Shown in pieces: positions 1 to 12,347 of a DNA stretch of 64,000 bases. The stretch is from Melastoma dodecandrum (taxonomy: Eukaryota > Streptophyta > Magnoliopsida > Myrtales > Melastomataceae): positions 1,939,501 through 2,003,500 of the forward strand of contig JARUPY010000602.1 in NCBI GenBank assembly GCA_029817715.1, written 5' to 3'. Position 1 is the first letter of the stretch, and every line of letters begins with the position of its first letter. The position numbers were made by a program, and so were the translations under genes. The notes below the pieces were generated by a model. That model ran no database searches. It had not been told where the DNA came from and worked only from the letters and a program-made list of their open reading frames with translations.

Positions 1-509
1 TATATATGACAAATGGTTGTCCCTGATCAATAACATTGAGCCAACCGTACAATTTAAGCACAACAGCCATCAAAGTAAAAGCTACACCGTTCTCTTACAG
101 TTAACTAAACTTGAGACAAAAGTATCAACAGCCTCAATTTCGAGAAAAATCCACTGCTTTGGAACTTATATATACAAACAACAATGCTGGATGAAACAAG
201 TTAGACTGTTCTTTCAAATTAAAATTATCGTTATGCCAGCAGCTATCAATGCATGCCAAAACCAATGATTAAGAAAGTACATAATCATGGTAATATGCAT
301 GTGCTTGTCACTTCGGATTTCCCCGCGACGTCACCATTAAGAACTTACAAGTAGAACGGTCGAGCATATGCAGACTACTAGAATTTCCTTGCATTATCAA
401 GGTCGTATGCTCAAAATGAAACCTCACGATGCAGCACACAATTATCCATTATCATCTTATACGAACTGGCAAAGACCAAACAATGTAAAAATAAATGGAA
501 TAAACCGAC

Positions 510-3166
510 CTTGAGAGAGAGAGACTTCTTCATGTCTTCAACTTTCTCTTCAAAATCCTTTTTGTGTTTCTTGTCGACTTCACTCATATTATCAGCCCAT
601 CTTATCTTGTCTTGTATTGTATGAAGGAGGCTGTCCGACGTAGTTAACCTGTAAAAGCATTGTAGAAAGGTCCCCTTAAAAAACCTAAAGACTGTATATT
701 CACCAGCTAAAAATGAGATCATCAACAACCTTTTGGATTCACTTCAAATAATTTCCATCAGGGTTCAAATTCAAATAGACATACTTTTAAGCAAGGATAA
801 ATGAGGTACTACAAAGTACTAATAGCAATAGCTGAGGAGTGAGGATTATCATGAAATGCAGCTCCATGCACTTTGCTCCACAAAATTGTATCAACTGGAT
901 AGAATACTCTACCAATCTGATAGTGTTGTTATCATTGTTCCTAATTGTCCAGGTCTCAAATCTCTTCCTGCTGCAAATTGGACCTGCACAAAGTTATCAT
1001 TAGGTGATGTAAAAAGAAACAAAAGCCCGATGGCATAAAAAAGGAATAACGACTAGAAATGAAATTTTACCTCCAAGCATCTCCTTAACTGATCAAGCTT
1101 TCCTCTGATTATACCCTAGCAAAAGTAAAAGAAGACCGGGCTATTCTTAATGCACATTAATAATTCTATCTTCAACAAGTTTTGTAATGTTAATGTCATT
1201 TCCTTCAAGATAAGAGAAGAAACTCCTTCCAGATGTGTGGGACCAATTACTCAATATTTTTTATGAATAATATTATCTTCCAATGCAAAATTTCAGTAGA
1301 CGGACTTCTTGGAACAGGGGACTCATTGTTCATGATGGAGGTCGACCTGTTGTCTCCAAAAATTCTTGGACTAAAAGATGAGAAAAAGGAATGTGGTGCA
1401 GAGATTAAAAAATCACATACCATATACATGCACTCATTGATAAGAAAATCCTCAAGCTCTCGGACATTCAAAACATCCAACTCCAGCATCAACTGATCAT
1501 AGGGTAACACCTGCAGAAGTACCCAAAACCTCCTTTACTACAACAATAGCAACGACAGTTAATTATTATCTCAAAAAATGAATTCGGGCTATAAGAATCC
1601 TCTGTTGTAGTTGTGCAATATTTCCACTATACTTGCCTAAGTAATCATATATACGAAAAAAAAGGTTGCAGAAAGGAATACTATGTAAACTCACATGCAG
1701 TTCTATTTTCTGTGAGACACAGGCCTCTAATAACTTTTACCAATAAAACAAATTACTAAAAACTATTCAAATGTATACAACATTATCCTTCACGTTTAGG
1801 GGATGGCATGAGGTAGTAATATCAAAGAAAAATGGAACTGCAATAACTTAGGCACAATTGATGATAGGAGGGTAGTGCTATAAACGTGGATTATAGTTAT
1901 CTTATCAATGTCAGTTACAAGCCAAGAGTTCTGAAGTGGGTATCACTGTAAGACTCGACTAAGAAATGAAGCCAAGGAGAGATGTGAAAGGTGCTCGTAG
2001 CTAAGTCCCAAATGGCAGCAAAAGTTGTGGAAACAAGACTCAGGAGTGTAAGTTTTGAAATACATAAAAGATAATATAGCATTCTCATAACAACCTCTTC
2101 ACAATTCAAGGTAAGCTTCCTCAATAACTTCCATGAATATCATATAGAGATCGAAATTTTTCAAAAGATCAAACCTTATTCGTCTCAGCGAGAGTGAGAA
2201 CAGTCAATTGCTTCAATTTAAGGACTTGATCGGGCACCAGCTGTGGTAGACGGGCAGCATTACCTATATAACCCAGTTTCTTTTAGTTTTTCACTAACAT
2301 GCTTCAAGAAGGTCAAAGAGACACCCATTTTCTGCGACAAAATTTACTAACGAAATGTCCCATAGCTAAATGCGGGAGCAAAATCATAGGTGCAGATATT
2401 TTTATGCTGAGATGTACCTAGTGGTCCAACCAGTAAGAACTTGCAAGTCCGCAAAAAGGGCAATCATCTTCGAAATGGAATTTAAAATAAACCACTCTAA
2501 GAAACACCTTCCCATTTGCAATACAACACTGATTTATCAACTTACTCTTGTAATCACTCCACGTGCCATGAGCAAACAATCGAAGGACATCTAGGTATGC
2601 AGCATACTCGGTCCCTTCAAGCTGCAAGGGTGAAATAATATTAACAGAAGCAATTTCCCGCAAAAAAACCGTCAGAACTACATGAAAGACCCCACAATCC
2701 AGTGACATGTCGTACATCTTCACTTGACCAGACACGCAAAGCTGGCCTAATACTCACCTAAGCAACAAAGGCGGAGACCTCGTTCTGGTAAAACCTATTA
2801 GGAAACCAGCTAACATCCCAAACGCAACGGGAAGGTTCCCTAAACTCTCATAAAATCCGACCCTAAAACGGAACCACGGAATCCACCATGCCCAAGCATT
2901 CTTATAGTTCTTCCTACCTAACTCCGGATAGCAACCAGTTAACGCACACCAGACCAGTAGGATTACGAGGGACGTGCCTGGAGGAGGAGGTTAGGGACGG
3001 ACAGCATCTCGGAGAAGGCGAAGAGGTTAGGATTAGAGGTGGCCTCCCCTATCAACGCCGCGGCGGCGGCGGAGGCAGAAGAGGAAGAATCCCCGCCGGC
3101 CTTCAGGGACGCGGCTTGAGTGACGAAGTGGTCGATCAGCTCCGCCTGCTTCTGCTCTATGTCCAT
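510..3166 (-). CDS. CSN7: COP9 signalosome complex subunit 7 (partial; 3' end beyond window)
   Basis: CSN7 is a PCI-domain subunit of the COP9 signalosome, which removes NEDD8/RUB from cullins and represses photomorphogenesis. Seven coding exons are visible: 3166-2978, 2621-2546, 2263-2175, 1510-1421, 1115-1071, 983-913 and 648-510, and all phases agree. The protein begins [15 protein letters not shown]. It carries the family blocks [60 protein letters not shown], and the PCI-tail helix [16 protein letters not shown]. Intron 1 seems to have a GC donor (CAG|GCACGT), because that join restores [11 protein letters not shown]. After KSLSLK there is a normal GT donor. I could not find the short C-terminal exon in 1-509, so it probably lies left of the window. 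It is divergent to the nsLTP relic. Confidence 0.92.
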
Positions 3167-3645
3167 CTTCCCCCTTCAAAAAAACTACAAAAATCCACCT
3201 ACAAAATCCAAAACCCAGCCCTCCCCGAATCGATCCCCGATGAGTTTGGAAGTGTCTGGAGGATGATTAGGGTTGGGTCTTGGGCCGCTTCTTCCCGGTG
3301 TTTGATTTCTCCTCCCCCTTTCTTCTTCTTCTTCTTCTCTCCTCCTTCCCTTGCTTCGGCACCGGAGGTGCTTTGCGATAATAATATTGTGAATATACTA
3401 AAATACCCTTCAAAGCCGGCATGCATTAATGGATATTATAGTCATTTATCCGTTGCAAGCCCTCCTCGCTACTTGACACGCTCCCCGCGAAGATTCTGCA
3501 GTGAAGCCTTGCAAAACGAACAGACATGCAAAGAATCCCCGGGCTCCGCGACGAAAGCAAATCTTGAATGAACTGAAACAACTTCCACCATCCGCCTCGT
3601 ATAAATACAGTCCCAGTCCCTACAGAACAACTGTCACTTCGCACT
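3167..3645. promoter_or_regulatory. Divergent promoter region, CSN7 / nsLTP relic
   Basis: This 479-bp spacer lies between two start codons facing apart. A TATA-like run (tataaata) lies at about 3601-3608, roughly 40 bp before the + strand ATG at 3646. A CTT/TTC microsatellite at about 3322-3338 lies in the probable CSN7 5' leader. No CSN7 TATA box is evident, which is common for housekeeping genes. Confidence 0.45.
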
Positions 3646-3982
3646 ATGGAGAAGATGCAGAGATCCGGAGCCATCGTACCTATTTTGACCGTCTCGCTGG
3701 CCGTGCAGGCAGTGTTGAAGCCGGCAAATGCAATTACCTGTGACGACGTGGATCTCTATCTCGCCTGGTGCATCTTATCTCTGGTGTTCGGAGGGAACCC
3801 CTCGGACAGTTGCTGCAGGCCAATACCCCCACTGTTGAAGATCGACGGAAAGCCTGTCAATGCTTCAAGGATCAGGTAGCCAGCTTCTTCCTGGTAGTGA
3901 TGCCGCAGCTCGAGCTCTCCCTGGAAAATGTGGCATACGAGTGGACATTCCCGTCTCGGGCGATTTCGATTGTTCCACGTGA
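3646..3982 (+). pseudogene. Type-1 non-specific lipid-transfer protein, frameshifted relic
   Basis: nsLTPs are secreted eight-cysteine proteins that bind lipids in the wall. Here the N-terminal part reads as a secretory leader ending near KPANA, followed by ITCDDVDLYLAWC and a CC pair. The family signature then continues in a second frame (TPTVEDRRKACQCFKDQVAS) and ends in a third frame with PGSDAAARALPGKCG and RVDIPVSGDFDCST before a TGA. At least two frame changes are needed. The CC-to-CxC spacing is also about six residues short, pointing to a small deletion that is not a multiple of three. A TATA box sits upstream, so it may still be transcribed. No intron border explains the shifts. Confidence 0.75.
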
Positions 3983-5447
3983 GGGCTTAAATACACTTGG
4001 TTAAGAAACACTGATGGTTTGTTTTGGTCGAAATAGGTATGCTGATCCGGTTACTTTTTTTTGCAGCATCAACTGAGATGGAGCCGGAGTGCAACGAACA
4101 AAGCCGGACAACATCACGCATGCAATAAAACACTTCAGAAGATGCTGATGTCCCGTTAGTTGCAGGCATGAGTACCCGAGGCACAAATAGGAAAGCACGT
4201 GCAGCTTGTACTAATGGCGACAAGGTCCCCCGTTCCGGTTTCCTTAATAAGACTCTAGTCATCGAATTTGAATGTGAAATTCAAGTAAAAAGTCATCTAA
4301 TCTCATGTTTTATCAGAGAAGGGACTGCACAATAAAATATCGAGATTAATGAACCATCGATTCAATCCATCAGCAGAAAACTGCAACTCATTCGGTGCGC
4401 ATTTCCCCCAAGAGTTGGGGCAAATCGGGGAGATTTGCAGAGTCCCGTGATAATACGCATCTTTGCAGAATTTATTTTTCTGTTTGGACATCGAAATATT
4501 ACTTAGATGTAAAACAAGGTATGGACAAAATGATGCAGACAGCACAAGATTCAAGCTGTTGCGTGGTGAGGAGTAGCAACAACCATAAGTGGATTCAGCC
4601 TTCTGACTACGAGCGTCGCAACCTCTGTCGTGCCAAGTTCCATTTTTCGATAATACATCGAGCTAAGCATCGGAAAGACCGTTGGCGTTGAAATATGAAA
4701 CAGATGTTCAGGAGATTAGCCAAGGATTTGATCTCGAGAAATAATCTGAAAAATGACTTTCGGCCCGTGCTGAGGGGTCAAACGAAGTGCCTATGATTGA
4801 ACCGTGATCCTTCAGACACTGTCGAACGATACTTCATTACGAAACACGTAATTCCTGCGAGGTGTTTCGCATTGTACTTGTTTTGCATTCGCAAGGGTCG
4901 ATTATGCTAATGCTTACGAGATGGATTCGGGCATTTAGGCCGTGGTCTGACAGAAACAGAGCGGATTCGTGATCGGAATCATCCTTCGACTTAGCAAAGG
5001 GCGACGCTGTGGTCAACCAGCTTGCAGCGCTGCTCAACTCAACGGGATCAGAGGGCAGGTAACTGACGGCTCTGGAGCCAAATCCTATAACTAACCTTCA
5101 AAGCGACCCGATTCTCCTAACCGCTCCCAGTCTTGTCACAAACCCACCAACCCGTCTTTCCTCCAGCACTACCTGCTCCTGAACAGGACAAAAGAAACCC
5201 AACATCATCTTTCTGACCAACCTTGGCCATTGTCCGAATCTTCCCAGGATGGGCTTGCCCTCGATTAGTTTATCCTCCTCCCGGAGAAAAACTAAAACTG
5301 GGTCGTTCTTTGTTTTTGAAAGGTTGTTGTGGGGTGCCTTTCAAAATTCCTACTTCACCAGTTATCCCAGCGAAGTAGGGTCGCATGTCCGTTTAGTGAA
5401 TTAAGTGGCTGTGGATTTCATCTTGATCCTTTGCTCTTCTTCCGTCC
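3983..5447. other. Intergenic region and thioesterase 5' flank
   Basis: I see no supported gene in this 1.46 kb. Open frames are short, overlap on both strands and resemble nothing I recognise. The last 150-200 bp before 5448 are probably the 5' leader of the thioesterase gene. Confidence 0.5.
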
Positions 5448-7781
5448 ATGGATTCGATGCCCTTGTCGTCGGGTCTCCTCCTGGTGTTGGTCTTCAGCAC
5501 GCTGGGGACTCACTTCACTCTGTTCCGCGGAGCAAGCTGCCTGCCTTTCGTTGTCTTACATGGTAAAAATTGCTGCAGCGATTGGGTTTGATTCTCAAAA
5601 TGTTACGATTGTGCATAAGGTGCTTGATCGAGGTCTCCAACGATCGTGTCCCAAAATTATTCCATGAGGGACTGTTCTATGTTTGAGCCAAGTGAATTAT
5701 CCGCGTCTCTGGGAATCTGTCAGCTATCTTCTGATGACGATCACTGAGTAGCTGCCTGCTGTTTCTATTTGTACGACTGACTAAGCTGGTGTGCTCGGGA
5801 AACAATTATGCAGTTAGACTTGGAATCTTAAGAATGACGGCGGAAATAGGAAGCCCTCGTGTAGTTTTTCCAACTGATGGAGTCTCTTTCGTGGTTACCG
5901 CCAGGTATTTCAGATAAGTGCACCAATGAAGGAGTGACGAAATTCACGGGCCTCTTGAGCAACTGGTCCGGGATCGATGGCCAATGCGTGTATTCTATCT
6001 TGCCACTTATCAAAGTTTTCCGATTCCAAATTTACTAGTGTTTATCCTTATAGAGAGGCACTCCAGAACACGATGAATTCGCTTAACGAACCAGTTCAGC
6101 TTACCTAACTGATTCATTGTGCTCTCCAGGGAAATTGGGGATGGAGGATGGGACTCATGGTTTATGCCAGTCATGGAACAGGTCGTGGGTGGTATAAGTT
6201 TTACTTTATAGGAAGATACGGTTTTTCTGTTTCTAATAATCTTGCCTTGCTTCGCAGATGAGCATTGCTTGTAACAAGGTGGTGAAGCTTTCTGCTAAAT
6301 TTCACATCTCCTTTTTTTTCTGATGAAGGATTTATAAAATGTGACTCAAACGCATCGTCCAATGCTCCAGGTGAAGAACATGAGTGAACTTAGCAATGGC
6401 TACAATCTCATCGGGCTTTCTCAGGTATAACGGTCTCGTAATGTCTCTAATTTTTCTTTTCAAAGTTGTAATAACTGGTATCTTTTTCTGATGGATCATA
6501 GGGTGCTGTGATCGGTCAAGCACTCATTGAATTTTGCGACGGAGCACCCCAAGTATGAACTGATATCCTGCAGTTAAGGAAGACCTTTGAATGAACCTAA
6601 TGTCATCCCTCTTGTGTATTTGCAGGTGAATAATTTCATTTCTTTGGCTGGTCCCCATGCTGGAATCGCGTCGGTACCATTCTGCCCAGTAAGTGTTAAT
6701 GCTGTTGTTGGTATGCATGGCCAGCTCCTTCAACTTGTTTTCGGTGACCGGATGGAAGATTCAAAATAATGATGGCATATTGCCTCCTGTCATCGCAGTC
6801 CGGCATTTTCTGCACTCTCCTAGATGATCTGTTCAAGACAGAAATATACAGCGAGTTTGTCCAGGTTTGTTGTGTCGGTTCTTTTCCCTCATGAAATGCA
6901 GTCGAAGCTCCTTGATTCTTATTTATTCTTAAATACCAAACACGCTTGAATCACAGACCCATTTTGCACCCAGCAATTACGTGAAAGTCACAACTGTGAG
7001 TACTGCTCTCCATCCACTTCAATTCAAATGCCTACCTCATTCGACCATGATTGGTTCATGGCAACTTTTAGTCCAAGACCGTCTTTTGAAGAACTCGGCT
7101 ATTGTCTTCTATATTCATCTGCAGGACATGACCAAGTACTTGGAAGGGTGTAAGTTCCTCCCAAAACTTAACAATGAGCATGCCGGCCATAGAAATGCAA
7201 CCTATAAAGAAAGATTTTCCAGCCTGCAGAATCTAGTGCTCATCATGGTTAGTCCAATGAGATAGTCTCATTCCTGGGTTTTAAAGTTTCGTGACCTCGG
7301 TACTAACTTCTCATCATCGTGGGGGACTTCAGTTTGAGCAGGACAAGGTTTTGATACCAAAAGAGACTTCCCTTTTCGGATACTATCCTGATGGTACTGA
7401 AGACGTCGTTTTACCCGCACAAGAGGTAATGTACTCTATGTTAACATACTCAAGTAAGTTATTTTATTGCCCTATCTAATCAACGCCACTCGGTTGCAGA
7501 CTAAACTCTATACAGAAGACTGGATAGGCTTGAAGACGCTGGACGAAGCCGGGAAAGTTCAATATATTAACGTGTCGGGGGGCCATCTTGATATTTCGGA
7601 GATCGACATGAAGAAGTACATACTTCCTTACCTGTTGGACAACTCTTCGAGCCAAATAGTCGATACGCCTGCAAACAGCTTTAGCTTGACGTCGTTGATC
7701 AAGACCTTGTATTCTAAACTGGTTGGTTTGGCCACGGACGATGAGTCAATGATCCTGTCTGTAGTCCAGGCGAACCCATAA
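5448..7781 (+). CDS. Palmitoyl-protein thioesterase (PPT1-like)
   Basis: Lysosomal/vacuolar-type hydrolase that removes fatty acyl groups from S-acylated cysteines. Twelve exons: 5448-5562, 5905-5989, 6130-6181, 6258-6278 (21-nt microexon), 6371-6424, 6502-6552, 6626-6688, 6799-6864, 6957-6995, 7125-7247, 7333-7425 and 7500-7781. They give 347 residues. The start gives a hydrophobic signal segment (LLLVLVFSTLG) before LPFVVLHG. Family marks follow: GDGGWDSWFMPV, the nucleophile elbow GLSQG (serine split from its glycine by an intron), SLAGPHAGIASVP, LEGCKFLPKLNNE, ERFSSLQNLVLIM, KETSLFGYYPDG, YTEDWIGLKTLDEAGK and GGHLDIS with the probable catalytic histidine. The C-terminal tail after DMKKYILPYL is longer and less conserved. 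The start at 5448 is the first ATG giving a signal peptide. Confidence 0.92.
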
Positions 7782-8169
7782 ACTATTCATCTGTCCGGCA
7801 GTGGAGGACCGTCCGGTGTCGAAACCATCGTTCATCCATTGGAAATGCAAGGCAGATTTCTGCGAGCAACACGGGGAGCTTGACATAACAAAACTGAAAT
7901 AAAAGAGAGCTGAAACTTCGAATCATGTATGATATAAAATAAATATACGTATAATATACTCAATTGGTAACAATCTTAAATAAATCACCCAATCGGTAAA
8001 AAGGAAGAGTTGAAGGACTAAATTGAAAACAAGCAAACCGCATACGGACATTCTTGACTGGAGGAAGGAAATCTCTTCTGCTGAGAAAGGTTGGAGCTCC
8101 GCGATTGGCGCGTCCACCTTCTGACGAACTTTCCTCCCACCCGACGCCGGAGGAGCTCCGTCTTCTCCA
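7782..8169. other. Spacer between thioesterase and CAT9
   Basis: This holds the 3' flank of the thioesterase gene and the GC-rich 5' leader of CAT9. Open frames across 8018-8490 on both strands are shadows of CAT9 exon 1. Confidence 0.5.
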
Positions 8170-11100
8170 ATGGAAAGTCCCCTGGGGAAGGCTTCCGGTT
8201 CATCTTCGTTGGCATATCCCTCGTCCTCGTCTTCCTTCTTTTCGAGTTTCTGGTCCTCTGCTCTTCGGTCCAAGACCCTCCCTCCTCCTTCCGAATCCAC
8301 CGTCCGTACAAACTCCGGCGATGGCCTCGTCCGTCGGCTCGGACTCTTCGATCTTGTTCTTCTTGGCGTCGGGGCTTCCATCGGCGCCGGCATCTTCGTC
8401 GTCACAGGCACGGTTGCTCGTGACGCTGGGCCTGGTAAGTTATATGCAAGCTGCTTTTTCATCTGGACGCGGTTTTTCTTAATAGATTAAGGAGGTGATC
8501 ATTGTTTGCTTGGTTTGGGGTAGATTGATAAGTGCTAATACTAAGAAGAGAGCCGCGTAAAGAGCGGTTTATAAGGGTCACATGATCTTGCTTCTTTCAT
8601 GTTTTCTACTTTGGAGAGGGACATTTTTGGCTGGTGTTTGATTCTTCACTCAAATAACCGTAATCTGCTTAGAGGGAATTGTAAAAGATGCCTTTACTGT
8701 ATCGATATCTTTTTGTTTGATATCAGAGATCTCAATGCTTTTTAGCTTCCAATTTCTGCAGGGGTGACCGTTAGTTTTATACTGGCTGGAGCATCCTGCG
8801 TGTTGAATGCCCTCTGCTATGCCGAACTCGCGTCCCGTTTTCCTGCACTCGTCGGAGGCGCGTACTTGTATTCATACACAGCCTTCAATGAGCTCACTGC
8901 ATTTCTCGTGTTTGCTCAGTTAATGGTTGATTATCACATTGGAGCAGCTAGCATTGCACGTAGCTTGGCTAGTTATGTTGTTACTTTACTAGAGCTTTTT
9001 CCCTTCTTCAAGGACAATATACCGACTTGGATAGGTCATGGTGGCCAAGAGTTTCTTGGAGGTGCTCTATCTATCAACCTCCTCGCACCCATTATCTTGG
9101 CTGTACTGACTTTGATTTTAAGTCAGGGTGTCAAAGAATCTTCGGCTTTGAACTCGATCATGACTACCACAAAGGTGTGAGCTGATTGTGCTTTATTCCT
9201 TTCTTCTTGTTAATTAAAATAACGAAGGACCACTAGGACATGTTCCTTTGCATGTTGGAAATATTATGCTTTCAACTCTCTGGCTGTTATCTGATTTTGA
9301 GACTAGCGAGCAACACTGTACATGTTTGGCAAAAGGACCCTTTACAGGTTCCATTGGGATTTTATTGCGACATTTTCTTATGTGTCTCCTTTCTCTTTGC
9401 TTGTTGCCCCGTTGTTGAGCTTTTTGTTCTGCAACTGAATGCCGATCACCATAATATTCTGGTGCCAATAAAATGTCAGCTTCAGCAATTGTAAAGTGCA
9501 AACAAAAAAGTTGAGATGTCCAATTTTGTTATTGAGTGTCAACATGAAGATGAATCACCAAGGAAATGTTAAAGCCTCAAATGTTCCTTTTGTTTTAGGT
9601 TGGGGGGGGGGGAGTGGAATATGTTGATGTCTAATGATTTAAGGGATCCAAAAAATCTGATGTACTACAACAATTTCTGCAGGTGATCATTGTGATCTTT
9701 GTTATCTTTGCTGGGGCTTTCGAGGTTGACATAAAAAACTGGTCTCCTTTTGCTCCAAATGGTTTTGAAGCAATTTTGACTGGAGCTACTGTGGTATTCT
9801 TTGCCTATGTTGGGTTTGATGCAGTGGCTAATTCGGCTGAAGAATCCAAAAGACCTCAGGTTCTAAAGGGAGTGATTATTTATTTAACATTGAGATGACT
9901 ATCTTTACATTGCTTGTCTGATGTATACTTTTGCCCATTCTTGTATCTAATTCAGCGGGACTTGCCCATCGGAATCTTAGGAAGCCTTCTTATATGTGCT
10001 ACATTGTACATTGGTGTCTGTCTGGTCATCACTGGAATGGTACCTTATCAGCTTCTTGGGGAGGAAGCTCCATTGGCTGAGGCATTCACTTCAAAGGGGA
10101 TGAAATATGTTTCAATTTTGATCAGCATTGGTGCTGTTACCGGCCTTACTACTACTCTTTTGGTTGGTCTATATGTTCAGGTGTGTGTTGTGGCATACTG
10201 TGACTTTTTTTTATTGGTTATGTCATAGCACTTGCAAACTAATAAATGTCCTTTTATGAGCAGTCCCGGCTTTACCTTGGACTTGGACGTGATGGATTGC
10301 TACCCTCTATGTTCTCTAAGGTACATCCCACCCGCCATACTCCGATTCACTCTCAGGTGTGGGTCGGTGTGGTGGCAAGTCTTCTGGCTGGACTGTTTAA
10401 TGTCCGCATGCTTTCACACATTCTGTCCGTTGGCTCATTGGTAAGTACTTGGTTTTTACGTGAATTTTCTGCCTGACTATTTGGCCATTTTGTTGTTTTT
10501 TTGGTAGAACTGCATCCAGGCCTCTATCATTCATACCTTCTTCTCACCCCAAAGAGGGAAGAAAGGGTGGGGGCAGCAGTTTGATGATATTAAGAATTAG
10601 AAAATTTCTTTTGTGAGGATATATCTTGATTGAGACTGAGGACAATATCTCTTAAGAGATATATATTTGTGAGGTTAAGATTGGAAACATATGCACTATT
10701 CTATATATTTTCTCAACAACTTATACAGTGGAGTAACTTGTTTTTGTTTTCCAGACTGGTTATTCGGTGGTTGCAGCTTGTGTTATTGTCCTTCGATGGT
10801 CAGAGAAGGCTTCAAACCTCATTTCTCCAAATTGGATATCCAGTTGGCGAGAAGGTGTTCTTTGCCTTCTCGTAGTCGCATGCAGTGGTTTCTGTGCTGG
10901 ACTGTTTTACCGTGTCAGTGCTCCCCTCGTTCTAACCCTATCTGCCACAGTTGTTGCATTGATAGCTGTGGTTGCTCTTCAATATCGACAGGTGATTTAT
11001 TAGATTCTGCTATTCCTAATCTAGGATGTTGAGCATCACATTTTTATTTCCATTATTTTTCTATTGTTCATTATCCGGCTGCCTTTTAGAAGACGGTGGG

Positions 11101-11789
11101 AATTTTCCTCTCTTTATGAGAGCAGTGCTTGAAGGATCGGGTAATTGTTACTTAGTTCATTGTCCAAGTTCCAAAGCAAAGAACAAGGGGAGATTAACTG
11201 TGAAAAATGATAAATCGCAGAAGTAAAGATAAGCTTTATTAAGATTATATGGAGAGAAAATGGGAGAAGGTGCTTTGTTCCCTTTTATTCTAGGGAACAT
11301 GAATTCATGCTCGGTTGTGCCATGCAGGTCTACACACTGGCACTGGGTTTTTCTTGTCCGGGTGTTCCGATCATTCCGGCCATTTGCATCTTCTTCAATA
11401 TCTTCCTCTTTGCTCAGGTATGGTACACTGATAAAATATGTTGGAAAGGGAGGTCGAGTTGGTTGTTATTTTCTCAGTAACTGAAGGTTGTTATCCGAAT
11501 CAAAATAAAAAGGACAGGTAGAATGCCATTTCCGTAATGAAAATGCTAGTAAACTATGATGCAAAATTATGGTAAATAAGTGGGCAGTTTTCAATTGTTT
11601 ATATTTAGGAAAAGCACTGAAGGGTGATAACCTGTTTCGCAGTTGCACTATGAAGCGTGGATCAGATTCATCGTCCTCAGCATAATTACTGTATGTATAT
11701 ACGGAGTTTACGGGCAGTATCATGCTGATCCGACATCGGGGAATCCTTTAGTGTACCACAGGGCACCTGTTGGAGATGATGCAGATTGA
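8170..11789 (+). CDS. CAT9: Cationic amino acid transporter 9
   Basis: Amino-acid/polyamine/organocation-family permease, an endomembrane/vacuolar amino-acid transporter in Arabidopsis. Eight exons: 8170-8434, 8762-9174, 9683-9859, 9956-10180, 10264-10440, 10755-10991, 11328-11417 and 11643-11789. They give 576 residues, close to the Arabidopsis protein. After a Ser-rich N-terminus comes GLVRRLGLFDLVLLGVGASI, the unwound first-helix motif GAGIFVVTG, then FAYVGFDAVANSAEESKRPQ, YVQSRLYLGLGRDGLLP and a C-terminal permease block ending LHYEAWIRFIV, YGQYHADP. About 14 hydrophobic spans are visible across the exons. I see no frameshift or missing splice site. It converges on TIM21. Confidence 0.95.
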
Positions 11790-12347
11790 TCTTAAGATGT
11801 GGGCACTGACGCTTGCTGTCATGGTAAACTTTCTTGTCTGTGCATATCTACATAGTATTGTGTACGCCAAGCGGCGGTGAAAGCAAGATAATGTACAGTA
11901 TGTCATCGTTAGCTATCGCATTGCTCATGCCAAGGTTACCACTAATTAACATGGTAAAAACATGGCCCTATCTGGTGTGGTGTATCTACGTGTTAGTTTG
12001 GGTACACATTTAGAGGGAATAAAACTGGCAAATCTTGTTCCCACTGTAAACGCCCTTCTCATGCCATGGGTTTGAGTAAATGTAAAACAAAGCAATTCAT
12101 AAGGTCTAACACCTACTGTTTTCCTTAATCTCCCCTTGAGCTCCGCCCAAGAACAAAAAACGAATCTACCTCTCGCAAATCACATGGCATTATGCCAAAG
12201 GGAATTTTGAAGCTCGGTGTCTAGGCCTTGAGTTATGTTTCATTGGGAGACCATGGAGACATCAGACTTCCACCTGCTACCACACTCAGTATGCAAAACT
12301 CGAAGGAGGAAAAATCTCCCTGTCCAAGTTAGCTGATCCACGACATT
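11790..12347. other. Convergent 3' flanks of CAT9 and TIM21
   Basis: Non-coding spacer between two stop codons that face each other. It holds only 3'-UTR-like sequence. No gene seen. Confidence 0.5.

Noticed and set aside
8018..8490. Several 100-140-codon frames on both strands
   Set aside because: These are shadows of GC-rich CAT9 exon 1. Only the frame from 8170 leads into the transporter.
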